A stretch of DNA of 64,000 nucleotides from Pseudomonadota bacterium (GTDB taxonomy: Bacteria > Myxococcota_A > UBA796 > UBA9615). Shown piece by piece: positions 35,091-45,726 of the stretch. The position numbers and the translations under genes were made by a program. The stretch covers positions 1-64,000 of the forward strand of contig JAAESI010000275.1 in assembly GCA_024229515.1 (NCBI GenBank), in the 5' to 3' direction. The notes beneath the pieces are model-generated. The model did not search any database. It had not been told where the DNA came from and saw only the letters and a program-made list of their open reading frames with translations. Position 1 is the first letter of the stretch; the number at the start of each line of letters is the position of its first letter.

Positions 35091-35645
35091 TCAAACCTTG
35101 AGGATCCTGATCGCGCCGTCCCAGACCGGACAAGCGGGCACGCACAGGCCGCACCCGTTGCAGACCTGGGGGTCGATCACCGGCTTCCAGTTCACCTGCG
35201 AGATGGCCTGCACCGAGCAGGCCCCGACGCACGCGCCGCACTCGGGCCCCTGAAACGCGAAACAGGAGGCCTGGTTGATCTCCGCCAACCCCAGGAGCAC
35301 GTCGCTGAGCTCCAGCGGCAGCAACGCACCGGGCTCGCACGCCTCGATGCAGGGCATGTCCTCGCACAGGTGGCAGGGGTTCTTCTGCGTATCCATCGCG
35401 GGCGTGCCCGCGGCCTTCCCCGCGCCCGCCGGAAGCACCCCGATCGCGGCGTGGGGGCACGCGCTGGCGCAGTCACCGCAGCTGGTGCAGTCCTGGAGGA
35501 ACTCGGCCTCTGGGCCGGCCCCCGGAGGGCGCTGCCAGGGTCGTGCCTTCGGAGCCTCCTTCGACAGCGGTCCCGACACCGGCCGGGTGAACAGGTCGGC
35601 GAACGCCGCCCCGATGCTGCGCATGGCGTCACGGCGGTCACTCAT
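35091..35645 (-). CDS. NapF-like ferredoxin with four [4Fe-4S] motifs
   Basis: The 184-residue protein contains CTSCGDCASACP, CHLCEDMPCIEACE, CGACVGACS (with an upstream Cys in ASCFAFQGPEC) and CNGCGLCVPACP, the order found in NapF. NapF is a cytoplasmic protein linked to maturation of periplasmic nitrate reductase. No Tat signal is present, only a short leader SDRRDAMRSIG. It is the last gene of a five-gene minus-strand unit (38517 to 35091) of redox proteins. The terminal enzyme of the unit is not in the window. Confidence 0.8.
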   Translation of the reverse strand: MSDRRDAMRSIGAAFADLFTRPVSGPLSKEAPKARPWQRPPGAGPEAEFLQDCTSCGDCASACPHAAIGVLPAGAGKAAGTPAMDTQKNPCHLCEDMPCIEACEPGALLPLELSDVLLGLAEINQASCFAFQGPECGACVGACSVQAISQVNWKPVIDPQVCNGCGLCVPACPVWDGAIRILKV

Positions 35646-35657
35646 GGCGCGCCACCA

Positions 35658-36406
35658 TCACATCCGCCCCATGCGCATGTTCATGTCGAGGTGCATCAGC
35701 CAGAGCCCGCCGATGCTCAGCAGCACCATCATCCCCAGCATCGGCACCAACGAGCGGGTCGCCTGCTTCGGGTCGTCGAACAGCCGGCGGGAGATTCGAT
35801 GCGCGATCACCAGCCCGAAGAGGTGGCCGACCAGCACGAGCGACACCTGCACGCCCCAGGTGGAGGCCTGCCCGAGCAGCGGCTGCAGGTGCATGTCCGC
35901 GGTGCCGAACAAATCCCAGCCCCGGCCCAGCGGGTCCGACAGCGCCGGCACCACGTCCTGCCCCTCCATGAAGAGGTGCATCGAGTTGTGGGCCAGGTGA
36001 TAGAAGAGCGCGACCGGCAGCACCGACCAGGCGTAGTTCACGAAGAGCTCGCGGAAGCCGACTACGCCGCCGCGCACCCACCACGCCGCCACCTTCGTGG
36101 TCAGCGCGTAGGCCCCGATCGGCGCCACACAGACGACCGCCATGCCGACGGAGAAGCTCGCCAGCTCGCCGACGCCGAGGGTCCTTGAGATCGACCCGAC
36201 GATGCCCACCGGAGGCCGCGGCGGCGCCCCGCAAGCTCGATGCGGGCGGTGCCGGGAGCGTCCAGGCCGCGCCACTCCACCAGGAGGAAGCTCACCAGGA
36301 TCACGGCCGCGACCGCCGAGCCGAACAACCAGCCCGGCATGCCCTGCATGATCATCACCAGGACCCCGTCGGGGGTCATGACGTGCTCCATTTTCGAGTG
36401 ATCCAC
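35658..36406 (-). CDS. Polytopic membrane protein with Met/His-rich tail (one frame break)
   Basis: A GTG start at 36406 gives VDHSKMEHVMTPDG and a first membrane helix (PGWLFGSAVAAVILVSFLLV). The frame breaks at a C run (36227-36230, a G run on the coding strand). Restoring one base continues into VGIVGSISRTLGVGELAS and about five more helices. The end, MHLDMNMRMGRM, is rich in Met and His, a composition often linked to copper or heme handling. No family was recognised. It lies between the NapF-like and periplasmic proteins and is probably a membrane anchor or assembly factor. Confidence 0.55.
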
Positions 36407-36414
36407 GGGGGCCC

Positions 36415-36972
36415 TCAGGCAGCCGGGGCGCGGGCGGTGAACCGCTTGGAGCGGCCGGCGAGCGCGAGACCGAAGATCACGAGCAGCACCGCCCCCATCC
36501 CACCGAGCAGGGCCCAGTTGACCTGATCGGCGGCGAGATCCGCGCGGAACGGCAGATTCACGGTGACCGGTTCGCCGTCCGCTTCGAAGCGGAAGCGGAG
36601 CGTGTACGCGCCTGACTTCGGGAGCGTGATGCGGAGCCGATAGACCGTCTCTTCGTCCGGCTGCAGCCCCTCGAAGGACGCCACGAGCGCGCCCTTCTTG
36701 TCGAGGATGTCCAGCGACGCGGCGCCCTCGTACCCGTGGTCTTCCTTCAGGTCGTAGACGTAGCCGAAGACGCGGATGTCGTTGGGGGTCGTGCTCGTCC
36801 GCCGCTGCAGCCCCTGGAAGTTGAACAGCGTCGCCCCCGCCTCCCAGCGGCCGGCGATGATCATGTACTCCTCGGTGGGGACCTGGGGGTAGTTCTCGAA
36901 GTAGCCGTAGTGGGGCAGCCCCTTGTTGTGGTGGGCCAGCGCGGGGCTCGCCACGAACACGGGGGCCAACAT
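36415..36972 (-). CDS. Exported protein with HHNKGLPHYGYFENYPQ region and C-terminal membrane helix
   Basis: The product has a cleavable leader ending VASPALA, a mature domain opening with HHNKGLPHYGYFENYPQVPT, a beta-rich central part, and a C-terminal helix (about 150-170, WALLGGMGAVLLVIFGLALAG) with a basic tail. The start is uncertain: the ATG at 36972 truncates the leader. The frame continues upstream through ERKLPIAASLGLLL with no ATG until the stop of the preceding gene at 37027, so a CTG, or a GTG overlapping that stop after correction of the sequence, may be used. The His-rich start suggests metal or heme interaction. I do not recognise the family; the setting is periplasmic electron transfer. 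Confidence 0.6.
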   Translation of the reverse strand: MLAPVFVASPALAHHNKGLPHYGYFENYPQVPTEEYMIIAGRWEAGATLFNFQGLQRRTSTTPNDIRVFGYVYDLKEDHGYEGAASLDILDKKGALVASFEGLQPDEETVYRLRITLPKSGAYTLRFRFEADGEPVTVNLPFRADLAADQVNWALLGGMGAVLLVIFGLALAGRSKRFTARAPAA

Positions 36973-37026
36973 CAGCAGCAGGCCGAGGCTGGCGGCGATC
37001 GGCAGCTTGCGCTCAGCCGCGTCGGA

Positions 37027-37922
37027 TCACTTCGGGGGCTCGGGCTTCAGCGGCATGACCCACTGGTGCGTGAGCTTGCGCTCGGGGCAGACCGTCGTGC
37101 AGCGGCCGCACGAGTCGCAGCCGGGGCGGTGCTCCTCCTGGCCGGGGAACAGGCCGTAGAGGCACGCCCGCTGGCAGAGGTTGCAGCCGGTGCGGCAGGC
37201 GACGTCGTCCTGGCCGAGGACCAGCGCGGGCCGACGGCCGACGAGCCCCAGGAGCGCCCCGGTGGGGCACAGCGACCGGCACACCTGCCCGGGGATCAGC
37301 ACCATGTCGGCCAGCAGCAGCAGCGCGACCCAGCCCAGGAGGGCGCCCGCGGTGCCGCTGAGGACCGCGTGGTGGATGCCCGCGGACAGGCCCAGGTACG
37401 GCAGCACGATGTGGAAGATGCCGGCCCCCGCGAACGCCGGGAGCTCGAGCCCAGCCGAAGCAGCCCCAGGCGCACGGCCGAGGAGACCTCGAACGCCAGC
37501 CGCGCGGGGCACAGGAAGCTGCAGAAGACCTTGCCCAGCAGGAGCGCCAGCAGCAGCGGCACCAGCGCCCCCACCAGCATCGGCACGGGTGCGGAGCCCG
37601 CCTGGAGGGTCACCGTCGCGGCGTTCCACGGATCGGTCAGCGGGAGGCCGAACACCTCCGCCGCCCAGGGGCCCCCGAGGAACCCGTCCGAGATCACGGC
37701 GGAGTCCCCGAACAGGTTCAGGAACCGGTCGTTCCAGGCGTACAGCACCGCGTTGACGTCGTTCGTCATGAGCCCGACGATGCGGCCGCTGTTGTGGGCC
37801 TCCTTGAAGTTGCGCCAGTGCGCGCCGAACGCCGCGTAGAAGATGAACCCCAACGCGAGCAGCTGGCTCACCACCTGCAGCCACCGGCCGCGGCCCATCC
37901 GCTTGCGACGGGGCTCGGTCAC
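37027..37922 (-). CDS. NapH-like membrane ferredoxin/quinol oxidase (one frame break)
   Basis: Starting at GTG 37922 (overlapping the upstream stop by four bases, GTGA), the protein has an N-terminal membrane helix (WLQVVSQLLALGFIFYAAFG) and a helix with GKVFCSFLCPARLA. The frame breaks at a C run (37450-37452). Restoring one base gives LRLGLELPAFAGAG and continues through IHHAVLSGTAGALLGWV, VCRSLCPTGALLG, and the cluster motifs CRTGCNLCQRACLYG and CDSCGRCTTVCP. Polyferredoxins of this type (NapH, NosR-like) pass electrons from quinol to periplasmic partners. It is encoded directly after a NapG-like protein, as in nap and nos clusters. Confidence 0.75.
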
Positions 37923-38517
37923 GTCTGGCTCCGGTCCACGGGGAGGATGCGGATCGCCTGCGGGAGGTGGATGCACGACTGCTCGCACAGCCCGCATCCG
38001 ATGCAGAGCTCAGGGTCGACGATCGGCCGCTCGAAGAGGGTGATCCGCATCGCCTTGCCGGGGAACGGACAGGCGCGGTAGCAGACGCCGCAGGTCCGGG
38101 CCGGCTCCTCCCACGAGTAACACATGGACTTGTTGAGCCGGGCGACCCCCATCTTGACGTTGCCGGGCACCGTCTCGGGGTCCGGGTCGGTCGGGGTCAG
38201 CGCCCCCGTGGGGCACGCCTGGGTGCACTTCATGCACGCCGTGCAGCCCCGGGTGCGGGGGCGGATGTGGGGGGTCCACGCTTCCGCGAGTCCCTCCTTG
38301 GGGGGGAAGAACTCGATGCAGCCGTTGGGGCAGACATCCCCGCACTGGAAGCAGCGGGTGCAGCGAGCGAGGAACTCCTCCTCCGGAACCGCCACCGGAG
38401 GTCGGATCGTGATCTTGCCGAGGCGCTCGGACTCGCGCCCCAGTACGCCTCCGGCGACGGCCCCCCCCCCGCCGCGAATACCGTTACCAGCAGAGCGCGG
38501 CGGGAGGTGTCAGACAT
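37919..38517 (-). CDS. NapG-like Tat-exported ferredoxin (one frame break in a C10/G10 tract)
   Basis: From ATG 38517 the leader is MSDTSRRALLVTVFAAGGG, a twin-arginine-type signal. The coding-strand G run (C10 on the plus strand, 38461-38470) is one base short for the frame to continue into AVAGGVLGRESERLGK and ITIRPPVAVPEEEFLARC. The mature protein has four clusters: CTRCFQCGDVCP, CTACMKCTQACP, CGVCYRACP and CIGCGLCEQSC. NapG is the periplasmic ferredoxin between NapH and its reductase. A slipping G tract inside a signal peptide could instead be a phase-variable switch, but an assembly dropout is the simpler reading. Confidence 0.75.
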
Positions 38518-38547
38518 CGATCTCGGAAGCCCTCGAAGGTCGCCGAC

Positions 38548-39476
38548 ATGACGATGGTGGACCCGGCGTACCTGGACAAGGTCGCTGAGGAGTGGGCCAA
38601 CGCTTCCGTGAAGGGCCGCGTCATCTCTCTCAACTCGACTGTGTCATGTGCCACACGACGACGGGCGGGGACACCGGGCACGACATGCGCGCGGCCGCTG
38701 ACTCCATCCGCGAGTGCGAGGCTTGCCACGTCCGGGACGACCCCGCCTACGGAGCGCTCGATCACGTCTACGTCGTGGGATCCACGCGCAGTGTGGTGCT
38801 CGACCGGGTGAGTCAGTTCGGGTTCGTGATCTTCCTGCTGGTGATCCTGGTCCACAGCGTGCGCCGGCGGGTGGCGACCGGGGAGTGGGAGCAGACACAC
38901 CTGCTCCACCTCGCCGGGCCGCGAGGGATCAAGGTCTGGCACACCCTCCAGGTGGTGCTGTTCGTCGGGCTGGTGGGGTCCGGCCTGAGCATGCACTACG
39001 GCGACTCGGGGCTCGCGCCGCTGCCGTTCCGGGGGGCGGTCCTGACCCACAACGCCTTTGGCGTCGCGAACGTGATCCTGTGGACGGTGTTCTTGATCGT
39101 GAACCACCGCACGGGGAACGAGCGCAGCTACCTGCGTCGGCTGCGCTCGACCCTCGAGGAGATTCGCCCGGCGCTGGACTACTACGCCCGGGGAGTCTTC
39201 CGGGGCGATCCGTCCCCCGGCCCCGCGCATCCGGACGAGCGGTTCAACCCCCTCCAGGGCATCTCCTACCTCGTCGTGATGTACGTGGTGATGCCGACGT
39301 CGGTGGTCAGCGGCACGTTCCTGCTGTTCCCCGTCCTGGCCCCCGAGCGCGCGCTGGGGCACCCCGGGCTCTGGCCCGCGGCGATGGCCCACCTAGCGAT
39401 GGCGTACGCGATCTCGCTGTTCGTGGCGGTGCACCTGTACATGGTGCTGTCGGACCGCGGGGAGCCGCCGTCCTGA
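38548..39476 (+). CDS. Cytochrome b-type membrane protein with N-terminal multiheme segment (one frame break)
   Basis: The N-terminus from ATG 38548 (MTMVDPAYLDKVAEEW) and a second frame from about 38630 join into one protein if a base is restored near 38630. The joined protein holds CVMCHTTTGGD and CEACHVRDD, two c-type heme motifs, then four or five membrane helices with His residues placed as in diheme cytochrome b561/formate dehydrogenase gamma-like subunits (LILVHSV, GIKVWHTLQ, LTHNAFG, AVHLYMV). It is divergent from the NapG/NapH-like genes by 30 bases and probably joins the same electron-transfer route as a quinol-oxidising cytochrome. Confidence 0.65.
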
Positions 39477-39477
39477 C

Positions 39478-41313
<1,836 letters not shown>

Positions 41314-41335
41314 GGGTCCCTCCTGGGGCATGGCT

Positions 41336-41707
41336 TCAGCGGGGCTGTTGGCGGTTGTCCGGGGTGGCGTCGGCGACCTCGGGGAGCGCTTTGAGCGCTT
41401 CGATGAGGGCCGCCTGATCGTCGGCGGTGCGGGGCACCTCGGCGGGGGCGAAGGTGAGCAGCCACCAGCCCATGATCGACTCGCGGGTGTCGCTGACGGT
41501 CCCTGGGAGCGAGCCAGCGGTCAGCCCCTCGACGGAGGCTCCCTCGGCGAGCTTCACGAGCACCCGATCGTGGTCGTTGGCGGCGGGCTCGGTGACGACC
41601 GCCGGAGCGGGCGTGGACTCGGGGTCCGTCGTTCCCGACGAGTCGACCCCATCCCCGGTTCCGCAAGTAGCAGTGGACAACGCCAGGATCAGCACTGCGA
41701 CGCGCAT
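41336..41707 (-). CDS. Lipoprotein resembling a stand-alone subtilisin prodomain (candidate protease inhibitor/chaperone)
   Basis: The 123-residue product begins MRVAVLILALSTATCG, a lipoprotein signal. Its core DRVLVKLAEGASVEGL, followed by MGWWLLTFAPAEV and ALPEVADATPDNRQ, lines up with the prodomain of the adjacent protease: APLLIKLGDV, LGWHLVGVEF and APEVLDVAPNQR. I9-type prodomains assist folding and inhibit subtilisins. Encoded 22 bases upstream of the protease gene on the same strand, it may act in trans as a membrane-held inhibitor or folding helper. The Thr/Pro-rich linker after the lipobox would let it reach the enzyme. The similarity is by eye and remote. Confidence 0.65.
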   Translation of the reverse strand: MRVAVLILALSTATCGTGDGVDSSGTTDPESTPAPAVVTEPAANDHDRVLVKLAEGASVEGLTAGSLPGTVSDTRESIMGWWLLTFAPAEVPRTADDQAALIEALKALPEVADATPDNRQQPR

Positions 41708-41765
41708 CGACTTTCCTCCGTCGACGAGGCTACCCCAGGACGGGGCTGGCGAGGAAGGGACTGCG

Positions 41766-42620
41766 CTACTGGCCGAGCCCGTAGATCTTCTCGGCGTTGC
41801 CCCACAGGATCGCTTCCAGCCGGTCGTCGCGCAGGCTCATCGCCCCCATCTCCACGAGGTACCGCTTCCAGTCGAGCCCGTTGGTCCCCCAGATGGTCTT
41901 GGCGCTGCCGGTGCGGCCGCTGACGAACCGGGTCAGCGCCGGCTCGAAGTACTTCGGCATCCAGGCGCTGATGTTCATGTAGACGTTCGGCCACTTGGTG
42001 CAGACGGCGATCATCTCGTTGACCCACGGCCAGCCGGTGTGGGTGCCGACGATGACGAGGTTGGGGAAGTCGCACGCGATCCGGTCCAGCTGCATCGGCC
42101 GCCCGTGCTCGCTCGGCATCGCCTCCAGCACGTGGCCGGTCTGCATCGACACCGGCACCCCGAGCTCTTCGCACTTGGCATACAGCGGGTACATCTTCCG
42201 GGAGTCGAGGCCGATGTCGTAGCCGTAGATGTGCACGTAGACGCCGCGGAAGCCGTGCACGGTGACGTCCGTCTCCAGCTTCTTGAGGCTCTCGCCGATG
42301 TGGTGGGGGTCGTAGTCGCCCAGCCCCACGACCCGGCCGGGGTAGCGCGCCGCGAGGTCGGCGATCCGGCCGGTCATGTCCATCGCGAACCGCTGCTGGC
42401 GGGGGTACGACCAGGCGAGCAGGTCCGTCGCCAGCACGGTGCGCACGCCGGCATCATCCATCGCCGCGATCAGGGCGTCGCCGTCCTCGTAGCCCTCACC
42501 CCAGGCGGCTTCCACCTGGCACTTGAGCTCGCCCGGCGAGTTCGTGGCCTCGACCCAGCTGTCCTTCCACTCCTTCAGCATCAGGGGGAAGAGGCAATCG
42601 ATGGGGCGTCTGCTGGTCAT
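41766..42620 (-). CDS. Amidohydrolase-2 family TIM-barrel protein
   Basis: The 284-residue protein has features of amidohydrolase 2 (ACMSD-like decarboxylases and hydrolases): a mid-protein GDYDPHH, VHGFRGVYVHIYGYD, GVPVSMQTGH, LVIVGTHTGWPWVNE and a late WGTNGLDWKRY. The metal-binding His-x-His at the N-terminus is not evident. It has no signal peptide and is probably cytoplasmic. It is divergent from the MopE-like gene, with a palindrome between them. Decarboxylation or hydrolysis of an aromatic acid is possible; the substrate is unknown. Confidence 0.75.
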   Translation of the reverse strand: MTSRRPIDCLFPLMLKEWKDSWVEATNSPGELKCQVEAAWGEGYEDGDALIAAMDDAGVRTVLATDLLAWSYPRQQRFAMDMTGRIADLAARYPGRVVGLGDYDPHHIGESLKKLETDVTVHGFRGVYVHIYGYDIGLDSRKMYPLYAKCEELGVPVSMQTGHVLEAMPSEHGRPMQLDRIACDFPNLVIVGTHTGWPWVNEMIAVCTKWPNVYMNISAWMPKYFEPALTRFVSGRTGSAKTIWGTNGLDWKRYLVEMGAMSLRDDRLEAILWGNAEKIYGLGQ

Positions 42621-42633
42621 AGGTCCTCCGAGG

Positions 42634-42647
42634 TAAGGCGCGCCTTA
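42634..42647. promoter_or_regulatory. Perfect 14-bp palindrome, candidate operator
   Basis: TAAGGCGCGCCTTA is self-complementary and lies 14 bases upstream of the amidohydrolase start on one side and 87 bases before the MopE-like start on the other. Its position next to the start codon suits a repressor such as a TetR- or LysR-type protein; no regulator gene is adjacent. Its occurrence elsewhere in the genome cannot be tested here. Confidence 0.45.
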
Positions 42648-42734
42648 TCGCACACCCCGACGGGGGCCTGTTGACGTCGATCACAGGAGTTCGCGCTGCC
42701 CCGGGCGCAACGCGGCGGCTAGGATCGCATCCGC

Positions 42735-44819
42735 ATGTTCGACCTCCGCCTCCCGGTCGCCCTCCTCGCCACCGCCGCGCTCGCGCTTCCGACCGCGGCC
42801 CTCGCCCAGTCGGTGCCCCCACTGGATCGCGCCGCGGGGACCTGCACCTCCTGCGCGATGGACGGCTGGTCCGTGTCCATCACGTCGCCTGACATCATCA
42901 CCGGCAACGGCCCCTGGCCGGGCGGCAGTTGGACCGTCAGCGACGTGGCTGGAGGCCTGCTCGAAGGCAACGTGATGCAGTTGATCCTGTCGGGCGGATC
43001 GACCCGCGAGGCCGTCTCGACCACGATCACCGGCCTCACGCCGGGCAACACGTACGACCTGTCCGTCTGGTACCAGAGCCAGATCCTCACCAACAGCGGC
43101 GGCCAGACGTACATCGGCGGCGACTTCCGAGTCACCATCGACGGGGTCGACACCGACTTCCCCACCAGCGTCGGCGATGCCTGGACCCAGGCGATCGTCC
43201 CGTTCACCGCCGGGAGCTCCACCGCGTCGTTGACCCTGACCATCCGAGACCTCGGGACGGGAAGCTACGGCGGCGGGGTGGTCGCCGACGACATCTCCAT
43301 CGTGGTGGGCGACTCCTGCGATTCGGACGGGGACGGCTACGACCTCGCCGACACGGACTGCGGCGGCACCGACTGCAACGATCTCGACGCCTCCATCAAC
43401 CCCGGCGCCACCGAGTACTGCGACGGCGTCGACAACGACTGCGACGGCGTCATCGACGAGGCCGACGCGGCGGATGCGAGCACCTGGTACGCCGACACCG
43501 ACACCGACACCTTCGGCGACATCAACGACTTCATCGTCACCTGCGATCAGCCCCTCGGCTACGTCGCCGACGACAGCGACTGCGATGACACGGACAGCGC
43601 CGTCTACCCGGGCGCGAACGAGTACTGCAACGGTTACGACGACGACTGCGACGCCTTCATCGACGAGGGCGACGCCGTGGACGCCTCCACCTGGTACGCC
43701 GACACGGACACCGACACCTTCGGCGACGTCAACGACTTCATCGTCGCGTGCAACCAGCCCGCCGGCTACGTCGCCGACTTCACCGACTGCGACGACACCG
43801 ACGGCGCCATCTACCCGGGCGCGGACGAGTACTGCAACGGCTACGACGACGACTGCGACGGAGAGATCGACGAGGACGACGCGGTCGATGCCACCACCTG
43901 GTACCCCGACGCCGACGAGGATCTGTTCGGCAACCCGCTCTTGCCGTTCGTCGCCTGCGAAGGGCCCGACGGCTACGTGGCGGACAACACCGACTGCAAC
44001 GACGGCGACGCGAGCATCTACCCCGGCGCCCCCGAGATTCCGTACGACGGCATCGACCAGGACTGCGACGGCTCGGACCTGTGCGACGTCGACGCGGACG
44101 GCTTCCTCGCTCGCGTGTGCGACGGCGAGGACTGCAACGACGAGGACGACGGCGTGCACCCCGACGCGATCGAGGGCTGGTACGACGGCATCGACGCCGA
44201 CTGCGACGGTTGGTCGGACTATGACCAGGACTACGACGGGTTCGACAGCGACGAGTACGGCGGCGACGACTGCGACGACGTCGATGACACCGTCTACCCG
44301 GACGCCCCCGAGATCGACGACGGCATCGACAACGACTGCAACGGGCTCACCGAAGACGACGACACCGACGGCGACGGCGTGACCGACGGCGCCGAAGTCG
44401 GCGACCTCGACGATCCGACGGACACCGACGGCGACGGCATCATGGACCCGCTGGACGACGACGACGACGGCGACGGCATCCCCACCGAGGACGAGATCGG
44501 CGACTACGACTGGACCGACCCATTGGACAGCGTGCCCGACACCGACGGTGACGGAACGCCCAACCACCTCGACGAGGACTCGGACGACGACGGCGCGACG
44601 GACGAAGAGGAGGGCGTCGAAGACGACGACTGCGACGAGGTCGAGAACTACATCGACGCGGACGACGAGGACGGTCCCTGCGGCCCCTCGGGCGACGACG
44701 ACGACGACGACGACACTCGGACCGACTGCAGCTGCTCCGCCGGTACGGGGTCAGGCGCGGGCGTGCTCGGCATGTTCGGGCTGGTCTGTCTCGGTCTGGG
44801 ACTGCGACGGCGGCGCTAG
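42735..44819 (+). CDS. MopE-like secreted protein with Asp-rich Ca2+ repeats and MYXO-CTERM-type tail
   Basis: The 694-residue protein has a signal peptide (to about residue 24, ending ALAQ), a beta-sandwich domain of about 170 residues (GGSWTVSDVAG... TTITGLTPGNTYDLS), then about eight repeats of the type DCDDTDSAVYPGA, NEYCNGYDDDCD and IDEGDAVDA, the MopE/putative metal-binding motif, mixed with thrombospondin-3-like DxDGDG repeats. It ends with a poly-Asp stretch and DCSCSAG, a hydrophobic helix and RRRR. Such proteins are surface or secreted Ca2+-rich proteins of Myxococcota. The start at 42735 follows a palindromic site. It ends 1 base before the convergent gene. Confidence 0.9.
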   Translation: MFDLRLPVALLATAALALPTAALAQSVPPLDRAAGTCTSCAMDGWSVSITSPDIITGNGPWPGGSWTVSDVAGGLLEGNVMQLILSGGSTREAVSTTITGLTPGNTYDLSVWYQSQILTNSGGQTYIGGDFRVTIDGVDTDFPTSVGDAWTQAIVPFTAGSSTASLTLTIRDLGTGSYGGGVVADDISIVVGDSCDSDGDGYDLADTDCGGTDCNDLDASINPGATEYCDGVDNDCDGVIDEADAADASTWYADTDTDTFGDINDFIVTCDQPLGYVADDSDCDDTDSAVYPGANEYCNGYDDDCDAFIDEGDAVDASTWYADTDTDTFGDVNDFIVACNQPAGYVADFTDCDDTDGAIYPGADEYCNGYDDDCDGEIDEDDAVDATTWYPDADEDLFGNPLLPFVACEGPDGYVADNTDCNDGDASIYPGAPEIPYDGIDQDCDGSDLCDVDADGFLARVCDGEDCNDEDDGVHPDAIEGWYDGIDADCDGWSDYDQDYDGFDSDEYGGDDCDDVDDTVYPDAPEIDDGIDNDCNGLTEDDDTDGDGVTDGAEVGDLDDPTDTDGDGIMDPLDDDDDGDGIPTEDEIGDYDWTDPLDSVPDTDGDGTPNHLDEDSDDDGATDEEEGVEDDDCDEVENYIDADDEDGPCGPSGDDDDDDDTRTDCSCSAGTGSGAGVLGMFGLVCLGLGLRRRR

Positions 44820-44820
44820 C

Positions 44821-45726
44821 TCAGGGCGCGGGCGCGGGCTCCGGCTCGGCCGCGGGCTCGGACGCCTCAGCCGGCTCGGCCGCGGGCTCAGCGGCGGGTT
44901 CGGCGGCGGGCTCCGCCTCAGGCTCTGCGGCCCCCTCCTCCAGAAGCGCTTGCACCGCCGCGGGGGGCGCGAACGGCAACTCACCCTCGAGGTTCATCTC
45001 GATCGACTCGCAGGTCATGATCTGCGCCATCCCCATCGCTTCGGAGCGGATGGTGCCGGGGTACATCAAGCCAGACTCGGTGGTGACCCAGTCGCCCATC
45101 ACAGTGGTGCTCGTGATCTCCCCCATGATGGTCTCCGTGGTCGTCATCATGGCGAATTCCAGGCCCGTCTCCCGATCGAACAGAAGCGTGCGCTCGGGGA
45201 GGCCACCCCGGGGCACCAGCCGCACCTTCCAGACCGGCCGGCCCTCGAACTCGTCCGCGCCCAGGTTCTCCATCACCTCGTACCGCTCGGCCCACGGCGT
45301 CGTGACATCGGCGCTGAACGCCGCCTGGGCGGTCTCAGACTCGTCCTTCACCCGCGGCCCCTGCATCGGATCGTTGGACCACGCCGTCGTGCCGTCGAAG
45401 CCCTCCTCCATCAACCCCAGGCCCGGGATCTCGATGGCGACGTAGATCCGATCGGCCGCGGCGTACATCTGCATCGTCCCCGTGATGCCCTGCGCGGGCA
45501 GCGAGAACGTCCCGCTGATCTTCCAGCTGTCGTGCGCGTAGAGCTCGTTCTCCTTGGTGGTCGCGAGGTACTGCTCCCGCAACTCCAGCACCGTCGGAAC
45601 CTCGTCGGCCTTCTTCTTCTTCTTCTTGCCTTTGCCGCCCTTGGCCGCGACGGCCGGAAGGGGGAGCAGCAGGGCGACAGCGACGAGCGCCAAGAGAGTC
45701 AGCAGCAGCGGGTGGCGGCGGGTCAT
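44821..45726 (-). CDS. LolA-like exported protein with Lys and Ala/Glu/Pro tracts
   Basis: The 301-residue protein has a signal peptide (to about 27, VAAKGG) and a Lys run, then a LolA/outer-membrane-lipoprotein-carrier-like beta fold with ELYAHDSWKISGTFS, GLMEEGFDGTTAWSND, WKVRLVPRGG and RTLLFDRETGLEF. The end is a repeat PAAEPAAEPAAEP-type tail. It probably binds lipid or lipoprotein in the periplasm, but the family link is approximate. It is transcribed after the S41 protease with a four-base overlap, so it is likely a partner in envelope maintenance. Confidence 0.65.
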   Translation of the reverse strand: MTRRHPLLLTLLALVAVALLLPLPAVAAKGGKGKKKKKKADEVPTVLELREQYLATTKENELYAHDSWKISGTFSLPAQGITGTMQMYAAADRIYVAIEIPGLGLMEEGFDGTTAWSNDPMQGPRVKDESETAQAAFSADVTTPWAERYEVMENLGADEFEGRPVWKVRLVPRGGLPERTLLFDRETGLEFAMMTTTETIMGEITSTTVMGDWVTTESGLMYPGTIRSEAMGMAQIMTCESIEMNLEGELPFAPPAAVQALLEEGAAEPEAEPAAEPAAEPAAEPAEASEPAAEPEPAPAP

